From Thermoplasmata archaeon (GTDB lineage Archaea; Thermoplasmatota; Thermoplasmata; Lutacidiplasmatales; UBA184), in assembly GCA_027315165.1 (NCBI GenBank), contig DAHUYN010000001.1:244598-308597 (forward strand): a DNA stretch of 64,000 nt, read 5' to 3'. Each line of letters opens with the position of its first letter. The stretch's first letter is position 1. The translations under genes were made by a program, and so were the position numbers. This document shows, piece after piece, positions 32,697-41,657 of this stretch. The notes below the pieces were generated by a model. That model did no database searches, had not been told where the DNA came from, and was given only the letters and a program-made list of their open reading frames with translations.

Positions 32697-34838
32697 ATGC
32701 CGGGTCCCCCGCGCCGTGTCCTCTCGCGTGGGGCCCGACGCTGGTCTCTCGGTCCCCGGGCCACGGCGGGGCTGCTCGGCCTCGCCGCCGGGCTCGCGCT
32801 CGTGCTCGTCGTCTCGCCGATGCTCGCCCACCTGCCCTCGGGAGGGAGCCCCCGGGCGGCGACCTCGACGACGGTCGCGTCGAGCGCTACGCCGCTGTCG
32901 TCCGTCCTTCCGAGCCTCCTCCTCGACACGGCGGCGCAGCCCCAGCTGATCTGTGCCGACAACCTGAGCAGCTGCCCGGCGTCCGTGGGGGAGTCTCGCG
33001 TACAGCTCTCGGCGTCGGCGGCCGGCGGCCCGACCGCGAGCTGGCCGGCGGTCCAGGTCGCCTTCGTCGTCGAGACGACCTCCTACGACGGCGACCTCGG
33101 CACCGACCGCTCCGACGACCTGGACCAGTGCGCCAAGGTGAGCGCGACGGCGCCCGCGTGCGAGGAGTCCAACGGGATCCCGTTCTTCGTCGCGAACGCG
33201 CAGACGATCGCCAACGCGATCCAGCAGGCGAACCCGCACTCGGCGGTGTCGTTCGCGCTCGTCGACTACTACGACGCCCGTGGCGAGGCCTGGGACGATA
33301 CCGACGGCCCCGAGTACAACGTCGACATCGGCCAGTTCGTCTCGTCGTCCGTCTTCGGCCCGCTCGTGAAGGCCACGTTCCAGGCGACGGTCCTCGGGGG
33401 CACCTGGTACAACTGGGACCAGGACCTCGACAACAACTTCCTGGACTCCTCCTCGATCGCCGCGCTCTACGGCGCGATCGTCGGGAGCAACCTCAACTGG
33501 TCGAACGGCGCCCACCACGTCATCGTGTGGATGGGCTCGTCCGCCCCGCGGGACCCGTCCTACATCGAGAACTACTGCGTGAGCCCCTCGGAGTGGAACC
33601 TGTGGGCCGCCGGGCAGCTTCCGTGCGACAGCCAGACGTGCGAGCCCTCCTACACCTTCGCCGCCGGCAACAGCCCCAACTGCGAGGGCTGGGTGCGCTC
33701 GCAGGACGGCAACCCTCGAGACTCGATCGCGGCGCTCGCGCACGATGCGCCGGCGTGCGTCAACTCCGTCGGAGGGGTCTGCACCGTCGACACGATCGAC
33801 CTGTGGACGACCACGACGGACCCGAGCTCGCCGGGTTGGCCGAGCGCCTCGAACTTCGTCAAGCAGGGCGGCGGACCCGACGGGCCGGCGGTCCAGACGA
33901 ACGTGGCCCACGTCCTGCTCGCCGGCTGCGACATGGCGGCGGCGACCGGGGGCACGTGGACGGGCCCTTCCTTCTTCTCCTGCCCCAACGGACAGGCCGG
34001 GTCGCTCCAGTACGTACCGTTCGGGCCGTCGATCGACACGCCGAACACGAACAATCCGACGCTCCTCGCGGCGTTCCGGACGATCGGCTTCGGCCCCGTC
34101 TACGGCAGCGAGGTCGCGCGCGGGACCAACGAGTCGATGTTCCAGTACGTGCCGATCGGCTCGATCACGCTCGCCCCGAGTCCGCAGTGGTCCGCGGCGT
34201 GCGTGACGCCGAGCGGGTTCTCGATCACCTGCCAGACGGTGCCGACGGTCCGCCACGCGAACGGCGTCACCTACCTCGGCTGGAACTGGTCCACCGTCCC
34301 CACTCAGAACGTGATGTACCTCGGCGACGCGTGGACCGCCTCGTTCAACGTGATGGCGACCGGGCCCCCGTATGCGACGGTGCCGGTCGACGCCTGCGTG
34401 ACAACGTACTGCCACATCGCCGGAAGCTCGAGCGTGGCCGGGCTCTACACGCTCGCCAACTACGTGCCGGCGTCGAACCGGTCCGTCCTCAACCAGTCGT
34501 TCCCCGTCGCCACCGTCACCGTGCAGACGACGACGCCCGTCACGGCGCCGCCGGCGCTCCCCCCGACGATCCCCCCGCCCGTGGGGGGCCTGCCGGTGCT
34601 GACGCCCGTCCCGATCGCGATCGCGCCCCCGGTCCCCGTGCTCGCCCAGCTCGGGATCGGCACGCTCTCGGTCCAGGCCGCGGCGGCCGGCTTCCTCGGC
34701 GCCGGGTTCATGCGCGTGACCGTACGGAACCGGCCGATCGCGATGAAGGTCGCCGCCAAGTCCGGGCTCGCCTCGTCCCAGGGCTCTCGCTTCGAGGCGC
34801 AGCGCTCCGGCGGACCCGGCGTGGGCCGCTTCGAGTAG
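32697..34838 (+). CDS. Large secreted or surface protein, unrecognised
   Basis: A 713-residue protein with a basic N-terminus and a hydrophobic signal or anchor at residues 20-43 (GLLGLAAGLALVLVVSPML). The long extracellular body is rich in Ser, Thr, Asn, Trp and Cys. A proline-rich linker near residue 625 (TPVTAPPALPPTIPPPVGG) precedes a weak hydrophobic segment and a basic tail. The VQVAFVVETTSYDGD region followed by GAHHVIVWMGSSA recalls a von Willebrand A-like fold, but I cannot confirm a metal site. Cysteines suggest disulfides. The TATA element TTCTTATTTGG (32666-32676) sets the ATG at 32697. Confidence 0.7.
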   Translation: MPGPPRRVLSRGARRWSLGPRATAGLLGLAAGLALVLVVSPMLAHLPSGGSPRAATSTTVASSATPLSSVLPSLLLDTAAQPQLICADNLSSCPASVGESRVQLSASAAGGPTASWPAVQVAFVVETTSYDGDLGTDRSDDLDQCAKVSATAPACEESNGIPFFVANAQTIANAIQQANPHSAVSFALVDYYDARGEAWDDTDGPEYNVDIGQFVSSSVFGPLVKATFQATVLGGTWYNWDQDLDNNFLDSSSIAALYGAIVGSNLNWSNGAHHVIVWMGSSAPRDPSYIENYCVSPSEWNLWAAGQLPCDSQTCEPSYTFAAGNSPNCEGWVRSQDGNPRDSIAALAHDAPACVNSVGGVCTVDTIDLWTTTTDPSSPGWPSASNFVKQGGGPDGPAVQTNVAHVLLAGCDMAAATGGTWTGPSFFSCPNGQAGSLQYVPFGPSIDTPNTNNPTLLAAFRTIGFGPVYGSEVARGTNESMFQYVPIGSITLAPSPQWSAACVTPSGFSITCQTVPTVRHANGVTYLGWNWSTVPTQNVMYLGDAWTASFNVMATGPPYATVPVDACVTTYCHIAGSSSVAGLYTLANYVPASNRSVLNQSFPVATVTVQTTTPVTAPPALPPTIPPPVGGLPVLTPVPIAIAPPVPVLAQLGIGTLSVQAAAAGFLGAGFMRVTVRNRPIAMKVAAKSGLASSQGSRFEAQRSGGPGVGRFE

Positions 34839-34907
34839 AGGCACGCCCCCGGGGTCCGGGACCGCGCCGTCGCGCGGGGCCCTCGGGGCGCTCGTCGAGC
34901 CTCTCGT

Positions 34908-35639
34908 CTACAGCCCGGGCGTCGTCCCGAGGACGTGGCCGATGAGGTAGCCCGCGAACCCGCCCGCGAGCCCGATCACGGCCATCTGGAGCCCGTTCTG
35001 CCACCAGCCCCCGATCGTGATCTTCGCCTCGTACCAGCCGATCCCGAAGAGGGCGACGGCGCTCGCGATGATGGAGAGGACCGCGCCGAGCAGGATGTCG
35101 TTGCCGATGAAGAAGAACGGGACGAGCGGGATGAGGTGGCCGAACGTCGTCGCGCCGCCGACGAGGAGGCCGCTGTTCCGCGGGGCCTTCGCCTCGACGG
35201 GGGAGAGCTTGAGCTCGAACGCCATCATCAGCTCGAGCATCGCCTTCGGGTTCTTCTCGATCAAGCCGAGCATCTGGTCGAGGTCCGCCCCCGCGTAGCC
35301 CCAGTCCTTGAGGATGACGCGGACCTCCTCGCGCTCGACGTCCGGCAGCTCGCGCATCTCGCGGAGCTCGCGCTCGACCTCGGCCGTGTAGAGGCGGCGG
35401 CGCGAGCGCGTCGATGTGAAGGCGACGGCGCCCATCGCGATCGACTCGGCGGCCATCGCCGCGAGCGTCGCGATCACGATGACGCGGGGGTTGTGGATCG
35501 CCGCGGCGAGGCCCAGGATGATCCCGAGGACGTTGACGATCCCGTCCTCGCTGCCGAGGATGAAGTCGGAGAGCAGCGTCGGCCGGGCGTGCCGTTCCGA
35601 GACGGTCATCGCCGGCTTCAACACAGCCTCTCGGCCCAC
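34908..35639 (-). CDS. VIT/CCC1-family iron or manganese transporter
   Basis: A 243-residue membrane protein of the VIT1/CCC1 family. FILGSEDGIVNVLGIILGLA is the family's first membrane helix with its conserved Asp and Gly. The cytoplasmic metal-binding helices are rich in Glu (YTAEVERELREMRELPDVER), and three further membrane helices follow. It should move Fe2+ or Mn2+ out of the cytoplasm. The start is uncertain: GTG 35639, about 38 bases after TATA-like CGTTATTAGC (35673-35682), or ATG 35609. Confidence 0.85.
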   Translation of the reverse strand: MGREAVLKPAMTVSERHARPTLLSDFILGSEDGIVNVLGIILGLAAAIHNPRVIVIATLAAMAAESIAMGAVAFTSTRSRRRLYTAEVERELREMRELPDVEREEVRVILKDWGYAGADLDQMLGLIEKNPKAMLELMMAFELKLSPVEAKAPRNSGLLVGGATTFGHLIPLVPFFFIGNDILLGAVLSIIASAVALFGIGWYEAKITIGGWWQNGLQMAVIGLAGGFAGYLIGHVLGTTPGL

Positions 35640-35765
35640 GCGGGGCCGACCTTCGCCGCTACGGGCGGCCGCTAATAACGGCTCGTCGCGGACCGGTGGG
35701 GGGCCGAGGGCTCGAGCGCGTGCGCGCCGGGACCGCGCGCACGAGCTCGGCCGGTTCCCTCGCCG

Positions 35766-36860
35766 TCAGCGGACGCGGCCGCCGGCGGCGACGGTGCGCC
35801 CGTCGACGGAGATCGTGCCCTCTCCGAGGAGCCCGTACCCCTGGAACGGGAGGCGAAGTCGGCCCCCCGCGAAGGCGTTGCCGCCGATCCCGAGGATGAG
35901 CGCCCCCTCCTCGGTGTCCTCGCACGGCGGGAGGTCGCGCCCGTGGGGGTTGAGGCCGATCGACAGGTAGCCCGTCCGATCCCGCCCCGGACCGGCCGCG
36001 GCGAACGCCGTCTCGAACGCCTCCGCGCCTCGGCCGATCGCGTGGTCGACGAGGCGGCCGTCCTCGAAGGACCATCGGACCCCGTCGAACGCGTGGGGCC
36101 CGACGTAGACGGCCCGGTTCGAGACGAACGTCCCGTGCGCCTCGCTCGCGTCGATCCCGACCATCACCTGGCCCGAGGGGTTGTTCGCGAGCAGGCCGTA
36201 GGGCCGTCCCATCGCGTCGGGATCGGGGATCCCCGAGGCGACCTGCGTGTGCACGCCCTTGAGGCGGAGGTGGAGGTCGGTGCCGTTCGGATGGGTCAGG
36301 CGGAGCTCGGAGCCCTTCTCGAGGAGCGCCGCGAGCCGGTACCCCTTCCGCCGCATCGCCTCCGCATCGACGCTGCCGGCGCGGAGGAGCCGCTCTCGCC
36401 AGGACGGCCCGTCGAGGCCCCACGCGAGCGCCACGGGGTCCGTCGCCTGGGCGAGCGTCATCCGGCAGCCCCGGAGGCCCGCGCGGCGGGCGATGCGGTA
36501 CCACTCCTCGTTCCACGCGGTGACCTCGTCGCGCTTCGTCTCGGACAGCGCGTCGAGACGGGGGCGGTCCTCGGGGCCCCAGAAGTAGAGGAACACGTCC
36601 GTCTCGGCGAGCAGCGCCCGCTCCGCGGGGCTCATCCGGCGGAGCGTCTCGCGCCGGGGCGACGACGCCGACTGCCACCAGGCCCCCTCGTCCTCGTAGA
36701 GGACCGTCGGGCGCGCGCCGAGCCGGCGCGCCTCCGCGACGAAGGCGGGGACGAGCGGCAGCGAGTGGGTCCACGCCTCGAGGACGACGGACTCGCCGCG
36801 CCGGACCTTGAGGTTCTTCGAGAGCACTTGGCGGGCGAGGGAGGTCTGAGCGGTCGTCAT
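35766..36860 (-). CDS. M29-family aminopeptidase
   Basis: A 364-residue protein of the thermophilic aminopeptidase (M29) family. Landmarks are VRRGESVVLEAWTHSLPLVP near the start, LRLTHPNGTDLHLRLKG near residue 205, the VRWSFEDGRLVDHAIG acidic region and the histidine-rich GLNPHGRDLPPCEDTEEG end. Family members use two cobalt or zinc ions and release N-terminal residues. No signal peptide is seen, so it acts in the cytoplasm. It is the only gene of its transcription unit that I can support. Confidence 0.85.
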   Translation of the reverse strand: MTTAQTSLARQVLSKNLKVRRGESVVLEAWTHSLPLVPAFVAEARRLGARPTVLYEDEGAWWQSASSPRRETLRRMSPAERALLAETDVFLYFWGPEDRPRLDALSETKRDEVTAWNEEWYRIARRAGLRGCRMTLAQATDPVALAWGLDGPSWRERLLRAGSVDAEAMRRKGYRLAALLEKGSELRLTHPNGTDLHLRLKGVHTQVASGIPDPDAMGRPYGLLANNPSGQVMVGIDASEAHGTFVSNRAVYVGPHAFDGVRWSFEDGRLVDHAIGRGAEAFETAFAAAGPGRDRTGYLSIGLNPHGRDLPPCEDTEEGALILGIGGNAFAGGRLRLPFQGYGLLGEGTISVDGRTVAAGGRVR

Positions 36861-36921
36861 GCGGCCGCGAGACCCGGAGCACTACATGAACCTATACGAC
36901 CGCGCCCGACGCCCGCGCCGC

Positions 36922-37413
36922 CTAGCGGCCAGCCCCCTCGGCCTTCGGCAGCCCCGCCGGACGGCTCGTGGAGGGCCTCTCGGGGTCGGGTACCTCGCCC
37001 GGGCGTGTCTCCTCGAGGAACTCGCGGTCCTCCCACATGTCGTAGGCGATCGCGACCGCGGCCGCCTGCGTGACGATCGCGACCGCGTTGGCGAGATGGA
37101 GGAAGACGAGGAGGTCCCAGACGCTCCGGCCCCACAGGAGCGGCAGGCCCGCCCCGACGTTGAGCCAGAGAAGGACCCCGAGGACCGCCATGAGGATCGA
37201 CAACTGGAACGTCGCCCGCGCGATCCGCTTCACGCGTCCCGGCACCGTCGTGGCACGGAGCCGGCGCGCGTTCTGGTAGGCGAGGAGCAGCACCGCGAGA
37301 CCGACGAGCGCGTGCAGGTAGGGGAGGACCGGTCCCGGCTCCGGGAGCGTGCCGAGCGGGAAGGCGAGGAAGCCGACCCAGATGAGCAGGTACAAGGAGA
37401 CCCAGAGCCGCAC
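36922..37413 (-). CDS. Four-helix membrane protein, unrecognised
   Basis: A 163-residue protein with four hydrophobic segments: near residues 4-22, 30-48, 68-85 and 95-115. The acidic, proline-rich C-terminus (EVPDPERPSTSRP) is cytoplasmic or extracellular tail. The start is a GTG. The helix layout recalls DUF420/CtaG-like or heme-associated membrane proteins, but no diagnostic histidine pairs are seen. Function unknown. Confidence 0.6.
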   Translation of the reverse strand: MRLWVSLYLLIWVGFLAFPLGTLPEPGPVLPYLHALVGLAVLLLAYQNARRLRATTVPGRVKRIARATFQLSILMAVLGVLLWLNVGAGLPLLWGRSVWDLLVFLHLANAVAIVTQAAAVAIAYDMWEDREFLEETRPGEVPDPERPSTSRPAGLPKAEGAGR

Positions 37414-37539
37414 GGTCTCACGCTCGCTCCCCTCCGGCGCGCCGACGTGGGTAAGCCTTCCGTCGGCCCGGGTCGACCGAGCGCCGGCGCGCGGCCCGGC
37501 CCGAGGTCAAGTGCTCCTCGGGTCTTCCCCTCCGCTCCT

Positions 37540-37878
37540 GTGTCCGCCATCCTCGAGGTGCACGTACAGCCGGGCGCGAGCCGCGAAGGGATCGCCTGGG
37601 ACCCGTGGAGGTCCTCGTGGTCGGTGCGCTGCCGCGAGGCGCCGCAGCAGGGCGAGGCGAACGCGCGGCTTCTCGAGCTTCTCGCCGGCTGGCTCTCGGT
37701 ACCGCTCGCGGACCTCTCGCTCGAGCACGGCGCGCGCGGGCGCTTTAAGCGGGTCCGCGTCGGCTCGCTCGACCTCGCCGAGGCGGCCCGCCGCCTGGGC
37801 GAGGCCGCCGACGCGGCCGACGCCCCGGGGGTCGCGCCGGCGCGCCCGCGGCCGACCGGCCCCCCTCCCAAACGATAA
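37540..37878 (+). CDS. DUF167 (YggU-like) family protein
   Basis: A 112-residue protein. The first 80 residues match DUF167: ILEVHVQPGASREGIAWD, then CREAPQQGEANARLLELLAGWL and LEHGARGRFKRVRV. The last 30 residues are Ala/Pro-rich. The GTG start at 37540 gives the usual family N-terminus. Function of the family is unknown; it is widespread and small. Confidence 0.85.
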   Translation: MSAILEVHVQPGASREGIAWDPWRSSWSVRCREAPQQGEANARLLELLAGWLSVPLADLSLEHGARGRFKRVRVGSLDLAEAARRLGEAADAADAPGVAPARPRPTGPPPKR

Positions 37879-37902
37879 CGCCGAGAACGGCGTGCGTCGC
37901 CG

Positions 37903-37989
37903 ATGTCCTCGAGCCCCGGCCGCGCCTCGGCGTCCCGCCGTCGGGTCAAGCGGCGTCGGACGGGTCGGGGAGCTCCGCGCCGACGATGA
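37903..37989 (+). CDS. Possible 28-residue basic peptide upstream of the dehydrogenase gene
   Basis: An ATG at 37903 lies about 28 bases after a TATA-like AACGATAAC (37871-37879) and opens a 28-codon frame that is almost all Arg, Lys, Ser and Gly. Its TGA overlaps the ATG of the dehydrogenase (ATGA). It could be a leader peptide that couples translation, or a chance frame in high-GC DNA. Confidence 0.3.
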   Translation: MSSSPGRASASRRRVKRRRTGRGAPRRR

Positions 37990-38984
37990 CGAAGGCCCGA
38001 CTTCTCCTCTGCACCGCGCCCCATCGAGCGCTCTCCGCGGCCCTCACGAGGCATCTTTCTCTCGTCGAGGCGGTCGCACTCTCCGAGGTCCCCGCCGGAC
38101 CGTGGCCGCTCGTCGAGGCGGTCCTGACGGGCGGGGCGACCGACGAGCTGCCCGATCTTGTCGAGGCCACGGTCCCGAGGCTGCGCTTCGTCCAGCGCGT
38201 CTTCACGGGGATGGACGGCTTTCCGTTCGACCGGTTCCCCCGAGGGGTCCGGTTCGCCGGGAACGTCGGCGCCTACGCGCCGTTCGTCGCCGAGCAGGCG
38301 CTCGCCCTCCTCCTCTCGATCGCCAAGCGTCTCGGACCGAACTTGGCCCTCCTCAAGGCCGGTCGGCTCCGGCCGGCGGTCCCCGCGAGGACCCTCTCGG
38401 GAAAGACCGCGCTCCTCCTCGGCTACGGGGAGATCGCGGCGGCGATCGCGGACCGACTTCGCCCGTTCGGGGTGACGATCGTTGGGCTCAACCGGACCGG
38501 CGTCGCGCGCCCGGGCTGCGCGAGGATGTTCGCCGCCTCCGAGCTCTCGGAGGCGCTCGCCTCGGCCGAGATCGTCATCGACTGCCGGCCCCTCACGGTC
38601 GCGACGGCCTCGAGCCTCGGCGCCGCCGAGCTCGCGCGCCTGAAGGAGGGGGCGCTCTTCGTGAACGTCGGGCGGGCCGGCACCGTCGACGAGGCCGCGC
38701 TCTACGACCACCTCAAGAGCCACCCGGAGACCTATGCCGCCTTCGACCCGTGGTGGCACGAGGACTTTGCCGCGGGCGAGACCGGGTCGAGGTTCCCGTT
38801 CTTCGACCTTCCGAACTTCTACGGGAGCCCTCACTCGGCCGGGATCACGGAGGGCGCGCGCGAGCGGGCCTACGACCTCGCCGCCGCGAACCTGGCGCGC
38901 TACTTCGCGGGCGAGACGCCCCACGGCCTCGTCGACCCGAGCGACTACGCGCGCGCGACGCCCTCGCCGGAAACCTCCGCGTAG
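37986..38984 (+). CDS. D-isomer-specific 2-hydroxyacid dehydrogenase
   Basis: A 332-residue NAD(P)-dependent dehydrogenase. The dinucleotide fold is at LSGKTALLLGYGEIAAAIADRL reading from residue 137. The catalytic arginine is in FVNVGRAGTVDEAAL (near residue 230) and the histidine in YGSPHSAGITEG. The usual glutamate partner after the GRAG block is not clear; the region reads AAFDPWWHED. Substrate unknown. The last 40 bases overlap the convergent ParB-like gene. Confidence 0.8.
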   Translation: MTKARLLLCTAPHRALSAALTRHLSLVEAVALSEVPAGPWPLVEAVLTGGATDELPDLVEATVPRLRFVQRVFTGMDGFPFDRFPRGVRFAGNVGAYAPFVAEQALALLLSIAKRLGPNLALLKAGRLRPAVPARTLSGKTALLLGYGEIAAAIADRLRPFGVTIVGLNRTGVARPGCARMFAASELSEALASAEIVIDCRPLTVATASSLGAAELARLKEGALFVNVGRAGTVDEAALYDHLKSHPETYAAFDPWWHEDFAAGETGSRFPFFDLPNFYGSPHSAGITEGARERAYDLAAANLARYFAGETPHGLVDPSDYARATPSPETSA

Positions 38985-39496
38985 CGGCGCCCCCCGACGG
39001 CGCCGCCCGCGGTCGGCCGGGCCTCGGAGACGCCCCGCGGGGGGTACGACCGCCTCGCGCGCTCCGGGTCGGTCCTCGAGGACCTCGCGCGAGCCCGCAG
39101 GGCCCTCCGACCGGTGAGGAGCAGCCACTCGATCTCGTAGACGCCCGGCGTGAGCAGCTCGAGGGCGTACCAGAGCGGCACGCGGACCACCGGGAGGGAG
39201 GGGCGGGAGGTCCAGGTCGCTTTCGAGAGCCGGTGCCGGCCGTCGAGCACGAGCTGGGCTCGCCCGCGTCCCGCGACGAGGATCGGGTCGTCGAGGTCGG
39301 CCGCGTCGAGGAACCTCGGGTTCAGGCGAAGGGCCAGGGCGATCGCGCGTCGCGAGAGCCGGGGCAGCTCGGCGAGCGATACGTCGGCGACCGCGGGGGC
39401 GCGCGACCGCAGCCCGCGCGCCGCGAGGAGGAGCCCCGGCCGGCCGCCCTCGGAGGCGCGGGGCTCGACCCCTCGCCCCACGAGCGAGCCGGCCAT
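38945..39496 (-). CDS. ParB/sulfiredoxin-like domain protein
   Basis: A 183-residue protein. Residues 40-110 resemble a ParB-like N-terminal fold: ADVSLAELPRLSRRAIA, DLDDPILVAGRG and LVLDGRHRLSKATW, where the DGRHR signature is typical. The arginine-rich C-terminus overlaps the end of the dehydrogenase on the other strand. I chose the ATG at 39496, since the frame upstream is low-complexity. It could be a DNA-binding or nucleotide-hydrolysing protein; no partner ParA gene is nearby. Confidence 0.5.
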   Translation of the reverse strand: MAGSLVGRGVEPRASEGGRPGLLLAARGLRSRAPAVADVSLAELPRLSRRAIALALRLNPRFLDAADLDDPILVAGRGRAQLVLDGRHRLSKATWTSRPSLPVVRVPLWYALELLTPGVYEIEWLLLTGRRALRARARSSRTDPERARRSYPPRGVSEARPTAGGAVGGRRYAEVSGEGVARA

Positions 39497-39536
39497 CGTG
39501 GCCCCCGAGCGCCGGCGGCGCAGCCCCCCGGTCCCG

Positions 39537-40112
39537 TTACGGGAGCGGGTGGGTCGGGATCGGCGAGGAGGGGCTCGCCCAGGGCGCCGCGTGACCGAGG
39601 GCGCCCTTCTCCTCGCCCCGCCCCGCGTGGCCTTCCTGGGCGAACGGGACCGTCGGTCGCTCGTAGGCCTGCTCGCGAAGGAACCACTCCATCTTCTGGT
39701 GGAGCTGCACGAAACGGGCGAACAGGTCGGCGGTGCCGGGGTCGCCATGCTTCTCGGCGGCGCGGAACCCCTCGTGCATCCCGTCGATGACGACGCGGTG
39801 GGCGGCGAGGAGCCGGGCGAGCATCTCCTGGGGCGAGCCCGGCAGGTCCGGTTCCTTGGGGAGGCTCGTCAGCTCGGTGACGTCGGAGAGCGTGTACGGC
39901 GCCGCGGCCCCGAGCATGCGCTGGCGCTCGGCCAGCGCGTCGATCGTCTCGAAGACCTGACCGGCGTGATCGTCGAACAGCAGGTGCAGCTCGCGGAACA
40001 GGGGGCCGGCGACGTTCCAGTGGTAGCCCTTGTACTGCAGGTACAGCTCGACCGCGTTGGCCTGCTCTCGGCGAAGGTGGGCAAGGACGGGAGAGACGGT
40101 GCTTCGCGCCAT
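39537..40112 (-). CDS. dps: Dps-like ferritin
   Basis: A 191-residue protein. The first 150 residues form a Dps four-helix bundle: AVELYLQYKGYHWNVAGPLF contains the ferroxidase histidine, and LFDDHAGQVFETIDALAER carries its Asp/Glu ligands. KMEWFLREQAYE is near the end of the bundle, and a Gly/Pro tail follows. It oxidises and stores iron and may protect DNA. The VIT-type transporter 4 kb away also handles iron. A TATA-like CCTTAGCC lies about 32 bases upstream. Confidence 0.85.
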   Translation of the reverse strand: MARSTVSPVLAHLRREQANAVELYLQYKGYHWNVAGPLFRELHLLFDDHAGQVFETIDALAERQRMLGAAAPYTLSDVTELTSLPKEPDLPGSPQEMLARLLAAHRVVIDGMHEGFRAAEKHGDPGTADLFARFVQLHQKMEWFLREQAYERPTVPFAQEGHAGRGEEKGALGHAAPWASPSSPIPTHPLP

Positions 40113-40254
40113 AGGACCCTCGACATCGCATCGGGGGCGCGGCTAAGGGGGGACGGTGAACCCGGCTTGACGGGCGAGACACCGCACGGCGCCGGACCCG
40201 TGGGCGCGCCCGCGCGCTCCGAGCCCGGCGCGGAGCGACCGACCGGGGGGTCGG

Positions 40255-40809
40255 TCAAACGTCCCGCGGAGGCAGGCCGGCGGACGCGAGGACGTCGTCG
40301 TGCGACCGGGCGAACTCGGTGCGCGGGGTCCGGCGCGTGTCGACGAACCGAAGCTCGCGCCAGAGCCCGGGGACGCGGGGCGGCTCGGACGGCCACTCGC
40401 CGCGGAACAGGAACTCGAGGTCCCAGTGGTGGGCGTGGCCCGGGTGCCGGCGCGGTGCGTAGACCTCCGAGACGACCACGGGCTCCGACAGGGTCGGGTC
40501 GATCCCGCCGAGCATCTCGTCGAGGATCCTGCGGGCTGCGGCCCGGGGCGACTCGCCGAGGAGGAGCTGCGACGCCGGCAGCAGCCAGCCCTCCGTGAAG
40601 GCGCGGACGCGGTCTGCGTTGAGGCCCCCGACGTGGTCCCAGGGACCCTCCGGGTCGAGGTGGCCGGCGAGGACGGACTCCGGCTGGTCCGGGCGGGACA
40701 GGAGCACGAACGCCGAGAGGCAGAAGCCGTCGTCGACGTCCGCCTCAACGCCGAGGTCGTGGCGGTCGAGGTGGCGGGAGAAGCGGCAGAAACGGCGGTC
40801 GGTCGACAT
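40255..40809 (-). CDS. NUDIX-like hydrolase domain protein, degenerate motif
   Basis: A 184-residue protein. LLGESPRAAARRILDEMLGG (near residue 82) looks like a NUDIX box with altered acidic positions. The strand VVVSEVYAPRRHPGHAHHWD and DLEFLFRGEWPSEPP fit the rest of such a fold. Metal-binding glutamates are partly missing, so hydrolysis is doubtful. Unusually His-rich (PGHAHHWD). Starting ATG at 40809. Confidence 0.5.
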   Translation of the reverse strand: MSTDRRFCRFSRHLDRHDLGVEADVDDGFCLSAFVLLSRPDQPESVLAGHLDPEGPWDHVGGLNADRVRAFTEGWLLPASQLLLGESPRAAARRILDEMLGGIDPTLSEPVVVSEVYAPRRHPGHAHHWDLEFLFRGEWPSEPPRVPGLWRELRFVDTRRTPRTEFARSHDDVLASAGLPPRDV

Positions 40810-40936
40810 CCACGAGGCTACACGCCGCGCGGGGAAAGCGATTTCCGAGGCCGCTCCAAGCGGCGAGGCGCGGGCGCCGCGACTCCCGCGGCGGCCCCGC
40901 GGGCCCCCGGGCGGGGCGGCGCGAACCCGAGGGCCC

Positions 40937-41635
40937 TCAGCGGCGAACGGGCTGGGGGCTCCGACGACGCTCGAGGCGGGCGACGTAGTAGCTCCCGACC
41001 CGGTCCGACGCCTTCCGTCGCCGACGGTCCCGGGACTCGACCCGATGGAAGAGGAACTGCGCTTCGAGGGCCCGCGTGACCTCCTCGAGAGAGGGGCGGT
41101 GGGGCGGGCCCGGCACGCCCTCGTTCTCCCGGCCGATCCAGGAGAGGGCGAACGTCGCCCCCGGCCGGAGCACGCGCGCGAGCTCCCGGCGATAGGCCGG
41201 ACGCAGTCGGGGCGGGATCGTGTGGAAGCAGCCGATGTCGAGGGCGCCCGCGAACGTCGCGTCGCCGAACGGAAGGCGGAGGACGTCCGCCGCGCGGAAG
41301 TCGACCGAGAGACCCTCTTGCTGCGCGCGCCGTCGGGCCGCCTCGATCGCCGGCGCCGCGAGGTCGATGCCCGAGACACGGTAGCCCGCGCGTGCGAGGT
41401 AGAGGGCGTTCGTCCCGGCTCCGCAGCCGATGTCGAGGAGCCTCGCGCCTTGGGGCCACCAGCGCCCCTCCCGGCCCTCCACGACCCATTCGGCCGGGTC
41501 GGCGGAGAACCAGGGGAGCGCCTCGTAGGCCGTCTCGGTGTACGTCCGAGTCCATCGTTCGTGGAGGTGGCGCGGGAGGCCCGGGCGTCGCGCCGGTCGC
41601 GTGCGACGCGCGCGTGTGGGTCGGCGACCCGGCAT
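40937..41635 (-). CDS. Class I SAM-dependent methyltransferase
   Basis: A 232-residue methyltransferase. Motif I is RLLDIGCGAGTNALYLARAG (near residue 68), motif II SGIDLAAPAIEAARR, and VDFRAADVLRLPFGDATF holds motif III and IV. A basic N-terminal tail of about 25 residues precedes it. The ATG at 41635 is about 26 bases after TATA-like GGCCTTAGCGG. It is the first of two adjacent methyltransferases on this strand. Substrate unknown. Confidence 0.85.
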   Translation of the reverse strand: MPGRRPTRARRTRPARRPGLPRHLHERWTRTYTETAYEALPWFSADPAEWVVEGREGRWWPQGARLLDIGCGAGTNALYLARAGYRVSGIDLAAPAIEAARRRAQQEGLSVDFRAADVLRLPFGDATFAGALDIGCFHTIPPRLRPAYRRELARVLRPGATFALSWIGRENEGVPGPPHRPSLEEVTRALEAQFLFHRVESRDRRRRKASDRVGSYYVARLERRRSPQPVRR

Positions 41636-41657
41636 GGTCCGGGCCAGCTCTCCGCCG

